From contig JAHLKH010000055.1 of the NCBI GenBank assembly GCA_025526915.1, positions 1 to 64,000 on the forward strand: DNA of 64,000 nt, in the 5' to 3' direction. The notes beneath the pieces are model-generated. The model did not search any database. It saw only the letters and a program-made list of their open reading frames with translations, and was not told the origin of the DNA. Of this stretch, positions 1 to 12,608 are shown piece by piece (position 1 is the first letter of the stretch; each line of letters begins with the position of its first letter). The translations under genes and the position numbers were made by a program. Source of the stretch: Entophlyctis helioformis (taxonomy: Eukaryota; Chytridiomycota; Chytridiomycetes; Chytridiales; Chytriomycetaceae).

Positions 1-364
1 CAAGGAGCTTGGTTACAGTGGAGTCAGCATCGAGCTACTCCAGCAGTACGACGGATACAGTTGATGATGGGTTGGCTTGGGGAAAGCCCAACGCCACTCG
101 CCCTCTTGCACTGCACTCCTGCTTCCCTGCCCCGCGACCCACGCGGTGACTGCCCCATGCGCACGACCCCCTTCCGCCCCCTTCTCACTCCTGCGTGTCC
201 ACCATGTCATCAGAAACCTCTGACATTCCGTCGTCTGCAGCTGTGCCTTTGTCGTGGTCCACGACACCAGCCATCCACAGCATCGCCAAAGGCACCAACA
301 CCGACCAACACGCTGATCTGGTTGAGATGGCATCATTTCTCGCCATCCGAGTGGTGCACGGCGT

Positions 365-1699
365 TCATTGCGAGCAGCTAGATGACGGATCAACAGACTG
401 AGCAGCAGCAGCAGCCATGGGAAGCACCTGCCGCACATTCACATTCAGCCGCGTGTGTGCCATGAACCGCCCCATACTCGGCCCACCTATCGCCATCTGC
501 TCCTGCGGTCGTCAGCCAGATACGCAGGCGCTGTCCCATCCCACAACAAGCGGCACGCCGTGAAATGCCCGCCGTGCAGGCCCAGCCATCACGAGCACAT
601 CGCCACTCTGCAGCAGCAGTCCCACGGGCATCTCGTCGCGAGTCTCGCGTCCAAACAGCAGCACGCCGTCCAGCCCGACAGAGAAACTGACAAGCGGGCT
701 GTCCATGTCGATCTCGCTGCGGTCCTGGTGCGCCATGAGAGAGGTCGCCGGGATGGTACAGGTTGACGATGCCTGCCTCTGGTCGCCATCGGTTGGCTGC
801 GTATCCGGTGAGCGGTGCGAGAAAGGCCACCACAGCATGGGTCATGGATGCAATGAGGGATGGGAAGGGCGGTCGGCGGTCCAGAAAGTACGACTTGGTC
901 GTCCAGTTGTACTGGTATCCCGAGCGTGATCCATCGCAGACGCATCATGGCAGCTGTTGCCGGCCACTGGCTCGGTCGATCTCATGGCGTCTGTTGGCGG
1001 ATCTATCAGCAGGGCTGTGCTGCTGCTATCGCTCTTGCCGTGGCTTGCCATGTGCGTCGTCGTTGCTGTATGGCTCCGTATCACTGCTGACTGGTGTATT
1101 GCTGCTGTGGATCAGTCTGCGTTGAAGCATGACTGGCTCTTCTGCAGATGCGCCGTCCTGTTTCTGCGACTGCTGCGACTGCTGGTATGCATGCCACAGA
1201 CCCTGTGGAGGCAGATGAAAGTGTGCGTCCAGGTTCGACAGGTTGGGCGGCTTGGCGTACTCGGACAGCGACTCTCGCACCAGCTGCCGTTGTATGGATG
1301 GCGGGATGGCATTCTTGACAATGTACAGGCCAGGGAAGGCCGGCAGTGTGTGCACCGTTGTCGTCGACGCTGCCCCCGCCTGCTGGTGTTGGCATGAATG
1401 CGAGCGGCGGCGACAGGTCCACTGCTGCAATGTCGCTGCGGCCCGCACCAGCACCAGCATCGCCGATGGGCAGTGTGAGGGCAGCCAGGTCAGGCGGCGG
1501 GGTTGCGTCTCTTGAGCGTGCGCTCCAGCACTCTGAACGGCGTGGTGTTGGCGTACAGCGCAGAGTCTGGCCGGCAGCAACCTGTGCAAACGACCTTGGC
1601 GTCTGCCCATTTGGTATCTCGTAGAGTAACACGCCAAGATGGAATTTCGGCACTTTTGGCTGACGAGTCCAGTTTGGCTGTGGCAGAAACTCGCGGCAT
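365..1699 (-). CDS. AlkB-like Fe(II)/2-oxoglutarate dioxygenase (ALKBH1/Abh1 type), frame-broken
   Basis: The conserved parts match the ALKBH1 family, which oxidatively demethylates nucleic acids (DNA or tRNA). The N-terminal part, near 1140-1360, carries FPGLYIVKNAIPPSIQ and PPNLSNLD, which correspond to the ALKBH1 entry region. The core lies near 560-790: an HQD iron-binding pair within LMAHQDRSEIDMDSP, then a strand ending in LQSGDVLVMAGPARRAFHGV that supplies the second iron histidine. The C-terminus near 405-440 has RLNVNVRQVL, the arginine-rich 2-oxoglutarate strand. The frame changes at least three times (near 760, 500 and 1495) with no plausible intron, so the gene is either affected by sequence indels or decaying. 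The ATG at 1699 is the first in-frame candidate upstream, but the N-terminus is uncertain. The gene lies 107 bp downstream of the U2A' stop codon on the same strand. Family assignment is strong; substrate is unknown. Confidence 0.75.
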
Positions 1700-1806
1700 G
1701 CATCGCAGTGGGCGATCCATAAGGCACAAGACACGCTGCCAGACGGAATCCAACGGCCAGCAAGGAGATTCATTGCAACAGACGAGCAACAGACGAGTCG
1801 AGTCTC

Positions 1807-2989
1807 TCATCTGGACGGAACGACGCCGCCCTGCAGGCAGACGTTCCAGCTTTGCGATCTCGTCGAGCGTTGATGCATTGCGGATGGCCACGCGGATGCG
1901 CTCCGCCTCTTTCAGGCGTGGGCCCGGACGTGGCGCGACGGCGCCTTTTTGGGCGGCAGCTTGTCCGTGTCCACGATAATGTCCTGGCCGGGCTCAAAAG
2001 GTCGTGCTCTTTTTTGCGGTGGAAGCAGACGAGAGCGAGTTGACGAGCGCCATGCCTTTCTCGCCCGAGAACAGGGCGGCTGCCTCGAGGCGTTCCTGTC
2101 GGCGTGGCGAAAGCCAGACGGCGAGTCAGTGATCGGCCAGGCCGGTGCACAGACGGGGCGGGTGCATGTAAAAAGGCGAGACGCGAGGGGAACTCCAGCG
2201 AGACAGACCTGCTCGCGCACACGGCGAAAGTCGAGGATGCGCACCGAGGGGCAGCGGTGCAGGACGTATGCGCGGTAGTGCTTCTTGAGGGCGACGGGAT
2301 TGTCGATGAGCGAGAGGGTCTCGAGATGCTCCAGGCCCATGAGCGGGTCGAGGTCTGCCAGATCGGGCCAGCTGGTTGTTGGACAGGATGAGCACGCGCA
2401 GGGGCGGGCGTGTACTTGTGCAGGTCGGGGTCGATGCGGGCGATGCGGTTGTTTGCCAGCAGCAGGGCCTTGAGGCGGCGCATCAGCGGGAAGCTGTCGA
2501 GGCGGCGGATGTCGTTGTCGGTCAGGTCGAGCGTGTCGTTCTGGTCCTGCGTTGCAGGCAGCGCAGCGTGTCAGCAGCGAGTCGGGGCGTGTTGTGCCAG
2601 TCGGGCGTGTTTGTGCCAGTCGGGCGTGGCAGCAGCAGCAGCCAAACCTTTGTGAGGGCGAGATTCTCGATCCGCTGCAGGCGCAGGCCTGGCGGGCAGG
2701 CGGGTCGTTGTGCGGTGGGTCGTGTGTGGTGGTGTTGGACGGGCAGGGCGGGCGGCCGAGGGGCAGGCCGAGGGCAGGCAGTCAGTGCACACACACACAC
2801 CAACACACACACAGACATGGTCAGACACACACGCACACACACACGCACCACACGGCAGCAGCAGCAGCACGCACCACGCAGCAGCAGCTCTCGGTCGCCG
2901 ACGGGATTGAGCCGCGACGGCGCACGCAGCAGCAGGTCGTAGTCGAGGCGCTGTGCGGCCAGGCCGTGCGGGGCGCTCAGCGTCTGCAT
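1807..2989 (-). CDS. U2 snRNP A' protein (SNRPA1/Lea1), leucine-rich repeat splicing factor
   Basis: U2A' pairs with U2B'' on the U2 snRNA stem-loop and supports branch-point recognition in the nucleus. Exon 1 (2875-2989) ends with GDRELLLR, the conserved family start. Exon 2 (2648-2688) encodes GLRLQRIENLALTK. Exon 3 begins at 2546 with DQNDTLDLTDNDIRRLDSFP and continues through leucine-rich repeats (LLLANNRIARID, MLILSNNQLA, LETLSLIDNPVALKKHYRAY, VRILDFRRV). A further intron lies at about 2115-2205, followed by ERLEAAALFSGEKGMAL and a tail with FEPGQDIIVDTDKLPPKK and IRNASTLDEIAKLER, both typical U2A' C-terminal features. There are at least four one-base frame breaks, one in a T4 homopolymer near 2004. 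Intron 1 carries a CA-rich tract (about 2790-2860). The stop at 1807-1809 assumes the last break is an indel. The start codon lies 103 bp from that of divergent WDR48. Confidence 0.85.
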
Positions 2990-3092
2990 CTGGCGGTTGT
3001 TGTGGTTGTGGTTGTGGTTGTTGGTACAAGTGCGCAAGTGCGCGCTTTTGGTTTCCGTAACGCCCGCTCGACCAACGCCAACACTCAGCCGC
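2990..3092. promoter_or_regulatory. Compact divergent promoter between U2A' and WDR48
   Basis: Only 103 bp separate the two start codons, so both transcripts must start within or beyond this stretch. It contains GTTGTGG repeats on the U2A' side and a CG-rich core near 3030-3075. No TATA box is visible. Its role as a shared promoter is inferred from geometry alone. Confidence 0.5.
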
Positions 3093-6000
3093 ATGGGCCG
3101 CAGCAGGTCGCGTGTGTCGTACGTCGTCAGCGGCTCGGCCGGCAGCCCGCTGCACACCGGCGGCATCACCGCGCTGGCCCTGGCGCTCTCGCCTTCGCTC
3201 TCGCCTTCGCTCACCACCACCACCACCACCACCACCACCAACCACAACAACGACCACAACGCCAACAACGTCCTGTACACGGCCGGCCGTGATTGCCGTC
3301 ATCAACGCCTGGGACCTGCTGCTGCTGCCGCCTGCCAACCACCACAACCACAACCACAACCACAACCACAACCACGGCACCACACCCACCACATCCACCA
3401 CGTCCACCACGTCCACCAGCAGCGAGCCCGCCTTTCTGTCCGAGGCTGCTGCTCGCTCCCCGGCGGCCCTTGCCGCCAATCTGCCCGCCGATGCCGCATC
3501 CGACGTGCGCGTCCAACCGCAATCTCCAACTGCAGACACACACAGCGACATGCCGGCTGCATCACCGCGCTCGTCTGCTCGCCCCTCGCTCGCGCACCAA
3601 GACGCCGCGCCGCATCCCCCGCGCCGCATCGTCTCGTTCGCCCCAGACACCCCGCCGATCGGCCGATCGCTCTCGTCGCTGACGCTCGACCGCATCGCCG
3701 CTCACAACGCACGCATCCTGGCGTCCGCCCCGCCCGTCATCACGCCCACCTTCCGCAAGTCGTTTGCGTACCATTCCGACTGGGTCAACGACATCCTGCT
3801 GGTCGCTGACAACACGCGGCTCGTGTCCGCGTCGTCGGACCGGATCCTGTTCTTGTGGGATACCGCAACGCGTGCTGACGGCGGCGACAGTACCGGCAGC
3901 GCTACACCGGTCAAGATCGGCCACCACTCAGACTATGTGAAGCGAGTGACTAGCGTGGGCCGAGACGCTGTCGCATCGGCGGTCTCGATCGCAAGATCCT
4001 GGTGTGGGACATCAACGAGACGCGCGACAAGCCCAAATGTGAGTCGCGAGCACTCTGCCAATATCCTCGCTCTGCGCCGTGCTGCTACTGACGACGCCCT
4101 CCTCTGCAACGACAGCCGTGATTGCGAGCTTGGAGTCGCCAAGCGGCTCCGTCTACTCTCTCGCGTCCAACAAGACGGGCTCGATGCTTGCATCCGGATC
4201 GCCCGAGAAAATCGTGCGCTTGTGGGACCCCCTGTGTCCGCCCAACAGCCCCATCATGCGTCTGCAAGGCCACGCCGACAACATCCGTGACCTGCTCGTG
4301 AGCGACGATGGGCGGTGGGTGCTGTCCGCATCCTCAGACTCGACCGTCAAGCTGTGGTCCGTCGCCATGGCCCGCTGCTGGACGACCTACGCGCATTTCG
4401 AGGCGCCGGTCTGGTGTCTGGCGTCCGGGTGTCCGCGGCTCGAGACGTTCTGGGCAGGCTGCAGGGACGGCCTCGTCACCAAGACATCTCGCGTGCGGCC
4501 GTTTGGCAGTGTCCTGCCCGCGTCTGCATCCGCGGCTGCATCCGAGCCAGTGCCCACCATTCTCGGCGTCGACACGGCCGACGAGATCGCCGAGAGCGTC
4601 GCCGTCTGCCGAGAAAGCGGGCCCGTGTTCCGGATTGCGGGCATCGACGACTTGTACGTGTGGACGGCCACGCCCAGCTCGCACGTCAACCGCTGGCGGG
4701 ACGTGCCCGTCGCGGCGACAACGTCCGTGTCGACTGCAGGTGCTGCCGGCGGCATCATTATCCCCAAATCGTCGCTCACGCGGCAGACGCCAACGTCGCA
4801 GCTGGACGATGCCGCGTCCACGCACTCGCACCTGGCGTCGTCGCTCTCCGTGGACGCGTCGGCACAGTCCATGCAGCCAGCAGCAGGCGACGCAGGACCC
4901 AACGCCATGAGCAGTGGGGTGGCAGCAGTAGCAGCAGCGCGGTGGAGGATGACGAGAGCGGCGAAGGAAACCCGCTCATACCCGTGTGGACGAGTCCCGT
5001 CGACCGCATACCCGGCGCACCCGCCATCATCAAACATACCTTGCTCAACAACCGGCGCCATGTGGTGACGGCTGACACGTCGGGCACCATCACCGTGTGG
5101 GACATTATCCGGTGCATCAAGTTGCGGGAATACGCACCGTCACCCACAACGCAGACGGCGTCGCCTGCTGCTGGACAGAGCGGCCTCGGCGGCTCGTTGT
5201 CGTCCGTGCTCAACACAACGTTCGAAGCAGTCGTCGAAGCAGAGAACACGACAGAATGGGTGTCCAACTGGTGCGCGATTGATACCAAGAGCGGCGTGAT
5301 CACTGTCCATCTTGTCGAGGGCCAGTGCTATGACGGCGAAGTGTACCATGAGGATCTGGGGCTGGACGTTGCCCCCGCGAGCGATGACCAGCGTGTCAAC
5401 CTGGCCAGATGGGTGCTGACGTATCTGCTTGTCGGATACCTGTCTGCCGTGTTTCCCCGCGACGCGAGCATAGCGGATGTAGTGAACGGCGTGGTGCCCG
5501 AGCCGTCGCCCAGCTCAGCAGGTGGTCAGGGCGGTGGCGGTGGTGGGAATGGAGTGCCCGGCGGACGCGGGATCGGCGCGCTGGACCTTGGCGGGAGCAT
5601 GGCTGTCTCTGTGTTCAAGACCTCGCTGGGGTCCTTTACAGCGACGAGCCTGTTTTCGTCTGCCATGTCGCAGTCACAGTTTGCTCCCATCGGCGAGACG
5701 GATGAGACCCAGCCGCCGCCGCCGTCGCTGGCAGCACCGCTCTCGACGCCAGCACCAGACTCGCCGACACGGTCTGGCTCCTCATCCGCCGAGTCGCTGT
5801 CGACCGATGGCGATGTGCTGCCGCCAGCCAGTCCGGCCATCCCCACCTCCACGCTCGGATTCCCAGATATGTCGAGCACACGCGACGCGCAGGGGATGCT
5901 GACTGTGCCGTCGATGCTTGCGCTGACACCGTCGCCGGCCGGATCGCCAAACTCGTCGCCCACATCGTCGCCATTCCGGCCCGTGTCCGTGTCGCCGCCC

Positions 6001-7690
6001 TCTGACTCTTCGACTGGGGCTGTGCCTGCCATGACACAGCCGTCGATCCCACGGCCGCTTTCTGCACATCTCGAGCATGGGGATGTTGGCAGCGCTGGTA
6101 TCGGATCGCCAGTGCTCCCGCCCGTCGTCTCGCCGCCCACGCCGTCAGTGTTGGCTGTGCCATCACCTGCAATCACCACGCCAGTGCCAGTCCGCGTGGC
6201 CACCACTGTCACATCAACATCAACAACAACCACATCAACAACAGCAGCAACAATCGTCGGTGGGCCTGGAGGGGTGCAAACGCTGCGATGGCGGCAATGC
6301 AGGCAGCAGAGCGATCCAACTCGTTTATGGACAGGTTCAAGATGCGCCGGAGGACCATGACAGGCAGCAGTAGCCGCAGCGGGTGGAGCGATGAGAACAA
6401 CGCGGGCAGCAACGACGCTGCTGCTGCCGGTGGCATCAGTGGTGGTGGCGCGCCAGGTGTTGGTGCACAGGACGCTGCAGGCAGCGCGCCGGGAACAGAC
6501 GGCGCCAAACGACGCAAATGGAGTGTGTCGGCAGCCGGGCTGCTGTCTGCGTTAACGGGCAGCAAGGAGGGATCGGCTGTCGCGCCAGCTGCCGGTCCTG
6601 CCCATGCCCCGCCTGCTCTTCCTCCTGTACCATCCAGCACGTCGAATAGTGGTCCCGGCACGGCATTGCCAGCCGCCACCGCCGCCACCACCACCACCGC
6701 CGTCACTGCCACTGCCACTGCCCAGCCGCAGACCACTTCGGTAACTGCCCAAACAGCTCACCAACAACCGGTGCGTGCTGGCGACTCGCGTTTGGCCTGG
6801 CAATGACGCAACCCGCACTCAGCTAACACGTCCACGCTCATGCGCGTGTATGAATGCATGTCTATTTTGATATGTGCAATAGGGCCCGCAACCACAGCAG
6901 GAAGAGGCCCGCAAAATCAACTATGACGAGACGCCGCTGATCCGCCTGCCGCCGACCGTGCCGCTCATCATCTCGTACGAAGAGTCGGCGGAGGCGTCGA
7001 CGTACATGGACGTGTTCCGCAGCACGTCTGGGTCGTTGGGCGTCCCCGCGACCGTGCGCAACCTCGAGGAGATTGTGCCTCCATGGTTGTTTGACTGGAT
7101 TGTACAGGTGAGAGGCTCTCCCGTCTCCTTGCCGTGCTTTTGCTGGAAACGGCTGCGAGCAGCGTTGGGCTGACGCGGCACTCGACAGGGAACACCGCCG
7201 CCCAAGGATCCGGCCAAGCTGGCGTTTGTTGTGCAGCCGCATCCAGACTCGCGGCTGCCGACCATGCCAGCCAACAACGCGCGGCTCAACGCCAACCGCA
7301 TGCTGCGCATCAAGAAAGTCATTGCGTACGTGGGCGACCGGCTGGGGCTGAACGTGGACGCCACGTGTCTGGTTGCGCCATCGCCAGCCTCGTCGCCGAC
7401 TCTGCCTACACCCGTCCCCGCCGTGCCGGGATCGCCGCTGCTTGCGCCATCTTCAGCCGGGCAGCGTATCCGTATCTGGTGCAATGACAAGGTAAGCTGC
7501 CGTCCACTCTCACACACACACACACGCATGCACGCATAGTCACACACTTACACGCATTCGGCGCGACGTACACACTCGACCCGTCCCGCTGACGCCGCAG
7601 GTGCTGTCGCCGCGCACGACACTGGCGACCACCAAACACCACATCTGGAAGTCGGGAGCCGACATCCAGCTCTTTTACCAGGAATACTGA
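3093..7690 (+). CDS. WDR48/UAF1-like WD40 repeat protein (deubiquitinase activator)
   Basis: WDR48 binds and activates USP1/USP12/USP46-type deubiquitinases. Exons by hand: 3093-4036, 4116-6770, 6883-7107, 7189-7491, 7601-7690. The first blade has RVSYVV and LYTAGRD; later blades include FAYHSDWVNDILL, LVSASSDRILFLWD, GHHSDYVKRVTSVGRDAVAS, GSPEKIVRLWDP, LSASSDSTVKLWSV and VVTADTSGTITVWD. After the propeller comes the family-specific region (WVSNWCAIDTKSGVITVHL), then a long Ser/Pro/Thr-rich linker (about 5500-6770), and the SUMO-like C-terminal domain ending HHIWKSGADIQLFYQEY, which matches the WDR48 end closely. One-base frame breaks occur near 3290, 3980, 4915 and 6285, the third in a G4 run. 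The N-terminal half also carries Thr/His/Asn low-complexity stretches (3210-3410), longer than usual in the family. I take it as a functional gene with sequence indels. Confidence 0.88.
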
Positions 7691-7803
7691 TCCCTTTCTC
7701 CCTCCCTCCGTCCCTCCCTCCCTAACGTCTCGGCCAGCCCTCCCCTATCACCGTATCCATGCCCATCCTCCATCTTGCGCCTTGGCTTGAATATATCTAC
7801 AAC

Positions 7804-8466
7804 CTACGCTTGGATCTCTTCAACGTCTTTGGGCGACGCAGGCTCGCACGCGTCGGCCGACACCTGGACCGCAATGTGCGGCAGCTGGGACGTGCCCGGG
7901 ACCGGCTCGCCGGGAGATTCAAATGCATGCACGCGTTCGTATCCCTGACCCTGACCTTGTCCCTGTCCCTGACCCTGTCCATGTCGCACCGACAGGCTCG
8001 TGTCCGAGCGGCGCACCGGATGGCCACCGTGCGAGTGCGAGTGCGAGTGACCATGCGAATGCGAGTGGGTGCGGCCATGGGCATGACGGTGATGCCCGCC
8101 GACATCGCGACTGCTGCCACTGCCGCCACTGCCGCTCATGCTCTCGTTGGAATCGCGGATACGCCCACTGCGATGGCTGCGGCCGGTTGATGCCAGCGGG
8201 GCAGGAGCCGGCCCGCGCGACCGTCGACACCAAGAGCAGAGCGCGCAGCACGGGTCGCGACTGCCGGCGCGACGGCAGTCGAGCGTCGTCACGACGCCCA
8301 TGGCGAACATGGAGAGAATGAGGACGACGGGCACAATGGCGATGAGGAGGAGGACCGTGTAGTTGGACTGTGTCCACGGCGGTGTCGCGGGTGCGGGCGT
8401 CGGGCTGGCCGTCGCCGTCGCCGTCGCCGTGGGCTGTCCTGCCGTGCTCGCACTCGACGCGCTCAT
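7804..8466 (-). CDS. Single-pass membrane protein with His-rich cytosolic or lumenal tail
   Basis: An uninterrupted 220-residue frame from an ATG at 8466. It begins with a Ser/Thr/Ala/Pro-rich segment (about 35 residues), followed by one strong transmembrane helix (YTVLLLIAIVPVVLILSMFA) and a Cys-rich juxtamembrane patch (CCALCSWC). A long tail then contains alternating His-Ser/Gly (GRTHSHSHGHSHSHSHGG) and a run of GQ dipeptides, ending near EEIQA. The His-Ser-Gly tract resembles metal-binding loops of zinc transporters, but no transporter fold is present. No known family is recognised. The arrangement (short Ser/Thr-rich ectodomain, one helix, tail) is that of a small cell-surface or endomembrane sensor. 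It is convergent with WDR48, whose stop is 113 bp away. Function unknown. Confidence 0.55.
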   Translation of the reverse strand: MSASSASTAGQPTATATATASPTPAPATPPWTQSNYTVLLLIAIVPVVLILSMFAMGVVTTLDCRRAGSRDPCCALCSWCRRSRGPAPAPLASTGRSHRSGRIRDSNESMSGSGGSGSSRDVGGHHRHAHGRTHSHSHGHSHSHSHGGHPVRRSDTSLSVRHGQGQGQGQGQGQGYERVHAFESPGEPVPGTSQLPHIAVQVSADACEPASPKDVEEIQA

Positions 8467-8652
8467 GTCTCGTCGGTCGCGATCGCCCAAGCCAGGACGC
8501 AAGAAAACTAGACAACAGGGCAACAAGAAAACACCGCGCCGAGCGTTAAAGTCCCACCGACACGTTTATTGGCCGACGTGCGAACGGACAGACAGGGCCT
8601 ATCCCTTCCGAGTCCAAGCTGGACACGGGAAACGGAGACTGGAAAAGGCGGT

Positions 8653-9879
<1,227 letters not shown>

Positions 9880-10061
9880 TGCGGTCTGGCCGTGGCATGG
9901 CGTGTCAGTTGGTCTTGTTCTTATAGTGCTCCCTATTGTAGAGCCTCGTCTTATAGTGCTCCTTCTTCTGGTGCGTCTCTCGGCATGCGTCTGGCACCCA
10001 CATGTGTTTGTCTGTGCGAGGAACCTTGCCCCACCGCGCCATTATGCACCACGCCTCTCAA

Positions 10062-10071
10062 GTCACGTGAC
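10062..10071. promoter_or_regulatory. Perfect E-box palindrome upstream of adenylate kinase
   Basis: GTCACGTGAC is a 10-bp palindrome containing CACGTG, the core bound by bHLH factors such as Cbf1/USF. It sits between the adenylate kinase start (9879) and the AP-2 mu stop (10169), so it most likely serves adenylate kinase. The same GTCACGTG core occurs twice before the ankyrin gene. Confidence 0.4.
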
Positions 10072-10168
10072 CGTCTTCAATGTGAATGACTTCTCCAACC
10101 CCTTCTCCGCCGCCGCTTCCTCCTTCTGCTTCCTCCCTCTCCACCTTCTCCTCTGCCGCTTCCTCTTT

Positions 10169-12101
10169 TCAGAACTGCAAAGAGCGAGTCAGTCAGTGAG
10201 TCACCAACGCATCCCGTCCATGGGAACCCACCCGGATCTGGTACGACCCCGCCTTGGTCATGTACCGCACCCACTTGACGCTCTGGTAGTTGCTCTTCTC
10301 AAAGATCTTGAGGAACCGCACCATGAGGCCCGACGCCGTGAACATGAGCACCTGGAAGTCGAGCGAGATGGGCGGCCGCGACCACGTCTTCTTGACCGTT
10401 GTTGACGTGAGCTCGGCCTCGGCAGAGATGAGCAGCTCCTCCTGGCCCTGGAACCGTGCGATCCTAGTCGCAGCCCAGCAAGAGTCAGAGTCGCCCATGT
10501 GAGCCCATGTGAGCCCATGTGAGCCCATGTGAGCCCATGTGAGCCCATGTGAGCCCATGTGAGTGGTTGTGCATGCGACAGAGTGGCAGGTCACGGTGGC
10601 TCACTTCCACACGATCGAGTTCTCTGATCCGTTGTACTTGGCGCGGCCCGCAGACACCACAATCTTGGTGGACGCCGTGTTGAGCGGCGTGGGGATCTTG
10701 ACGACAATGTTCTGCGCGTACACACGCGACGAGAACTGCGACCGCACCGCAATGCGGAACTCGACGCGCGTCGCAGAGAGCTCGTTGACCACGGCATGCA
10801 CCTTGAAGGGCAGCGAAATGTTTTCCGTGGTGCGGTATCTGCAGCGGCCAGCCACGGCATTCAGCGCGTGCGAGGCAGACGTTGTCAAACCGACAGACGC
10901 CGCACAAACCTCATGAGCTCAAACTCGCCGTCCGGTGGGATAAAGTTGATGGTGCGGTCAGAGTCAAACCGGCCGAGCTTGACACACTGGTGGAACTGGC
11001 AGTCGTCCAGCTCGACAGCAAGCGCGTTGCGGCCAGACCCTGTGCGCGACGGGCCAGACGTGTTCTTGCCTTCCTTGTCTAGGAGCACCTTGTCATTCAG
11101 ACCAATCTTGCACTCGGGCATGCCCGACAGATACGCGCGCATGACAATCTGCGCCGACACGTCCGACCTGAGCACCGTGCCTGCCACGCAGACGCATGCC
11201 AAGCCGTCAGCGCCGTCCACATGCATGCCCAAAAATGACGACAGAAACCACCGCACCCTTGGCGCTCATGATCAGGTTGATGCTCTCAATGACATCCACA
11301 AACGCCTCGTTCTTGCGGTACTTGATGTCGGGCCGACGCCACGACACGGCACCCGTCGCTTGGATGGCGATACGCGATCCCTCGTCCTTTCCACCACACG
11401 CCAGTCGGACCCATGGGCCTCGTCAGTGCAGACACGGTATGCAAACGGCACGGCACGACTCGGCACTCACAAGCGCACGCTCAGACTCGATGCCCTCGGT
11501 AGTAATGTACTGCTTCAGCGTCTCGGCCTCGGTGTTCTGCGGGAACCCAAAATCGCAGATCTCTGTCGCTTCTTGTCAGCCCCCCTCGTCCGCTTCCCGG
11601 CCACGTTAAACCGCAATCCAGCGGCATCCTCTCTCGCACAGCATACAGACACGCTCTCTCTCACATACCATCAAGCAGCTCGTAAATGAGCGTGAAATTG
11701 CTCTTGACGGCCTCTTCGTTGAGCTTGCCAAAGTACGCCTTGCCCAGACGCACGATCTTGTACAGGAACTCGTACACGGTTGCCGTGTTTGGGTTCGTGC
11801 GCGACACGGCGACGAGGAAGATGTTCTCGTGCTTGACGTGGAAGAAGTCATGTTGGCGAGCGACAGGATGGGCGAGCGCACGTCGGTCGACGAGATGACG
11901 TGGATGCGGAAGAGGTCAGATGCGGAGCGTCTGGATGCAGCGTGCCGTGCAGGTTTAGGTGTGTGCGGTGTGTGTGAGTGTGTGTGGAGTGGGGATGAAA
12001 GGCGAGCGGGCGGGCTGGCGTACTCACTTGACGTCTGTGCGGTACATGCGGGATATGAGAACGTCGCCCTTGGCGTTGAAGACAAAGATGGCGCTGAGCA
12101 T
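10169..12101 (-). CDS. AP-2 complex subunit mu (clathrin adaptor medium chain)
   Basis: The mu subunit of the plasma-membrane AP-2 adaptor binds Tyr-based sorting signals in endocytosis. Eight exons were placed: 12028-12101, 11669-11930, 11471-11562, 11257-11386, 10911-11180, 10605-10838, 10232-10463, 10169-10174. The last encodes only Phe and the stop. The start [18 protein letters not shown] is the longin-like domain; [20 protein letters not shown] precedes the mu homology domain. [32 protein letters not shown] and RIPTPLNT-like [11 protein letters not shown] point to AP-2 rather than AP-1 or AP-3. It ends [17 protein letters not shown]. One one-base frame break occurs in exon 2 near 11848 (before [14 protein letters not shown]). 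Intron 6 holds a decamer minisatellite. Length and domain order are normal. Confidence 0.94.
10491..10562. repeat. Intronic 10-bp minisatellite (unit TGAGCCCATG), about 7 copies
   Basis: Seven nearly perfect tandem copies of a 10-bp unit lie inside intron 6 of AP-2 mu, about 40 bp from the donor and 30 bp from the acceptor. The first copy is degenerate; the others are identical, suggesting recent expansion. The tract makes up half of the intron. Confidence 0.9.
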
Positions 12102-12608
12102 TCTGTGCGGTCTGTACGGGTTGTCTGGCTATGTGTGTGTGCGTGGACTGTGTGGACTGTGTGGGCTATGTGCTGGTGCGGTTGTCTGTGCGTATGTACT
12201 GGGTCTGGCGTCCGTCGTTGGCTGCCTGGCGGTTGGTTTGTTGTGGCTTGTTGGCTGCTCGGGAAAGATCGGTGGCGCGGGCCAGCGCGACAAACAGCGA
12301 CAGGCAGGACAGCGACAGACTGACACGATAAAGCAGCGATGCGAGCGTTGATTCGTCCTGTTGGGGAAAAGAGCCGCATGGTGTTGGTCCAGGCCGCAGC
12401 TGCAAGCTCCGTCTCGCTCATGCCCAAACCAACGATACAACCAAGCGACAGGTACTTGTCATGGCCCTTGACACCATTGGAGCCTGTGATCTCGACACCA
12501 GAGCTTACATCCACAGTCCAAGAGTGGTTCATTCAATCGCGGACACACAATAGACAGATGGCAACTGCGACTCTTCTCACTTGACAGAGACAGCCGCAGC
12601 ACGGAGTC
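12102..12608. other. Intergenic region between AP-2 mu start and the GTPase-like gene end
   Basis: Contains the 5' flank of AP-2 mu, with GT-rich stretches near 12125-12190. A short minus-strand open frame (12339-12532) has no recognisable similarity and was not called. No RNA gene is seen. Confidence 0.4.

Noticed and set aside
2522..3695. Long minus-strand frames overlapping WDR48 and U2A' (252-374 residues)
   Set aside because: Composition is low-complexity (Ala/Arg/Val runs) and antisense to conserved WD40 and U2A' exons; no motif is seen.
10169..12101. AP-1 or AP-3 mu assignment
   Set aside because: [19 protein letters not shown] and KIPTPLNT follow the AP-2 pattern, not AP-1 or AP-3.
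12339..12532. Minus-strand frame beginning MNHSWTVDVSSGVEITG
   Set aside because: Short, no recognisable motif, no splice partner found, and lies in the AP-2 mu upstream region.
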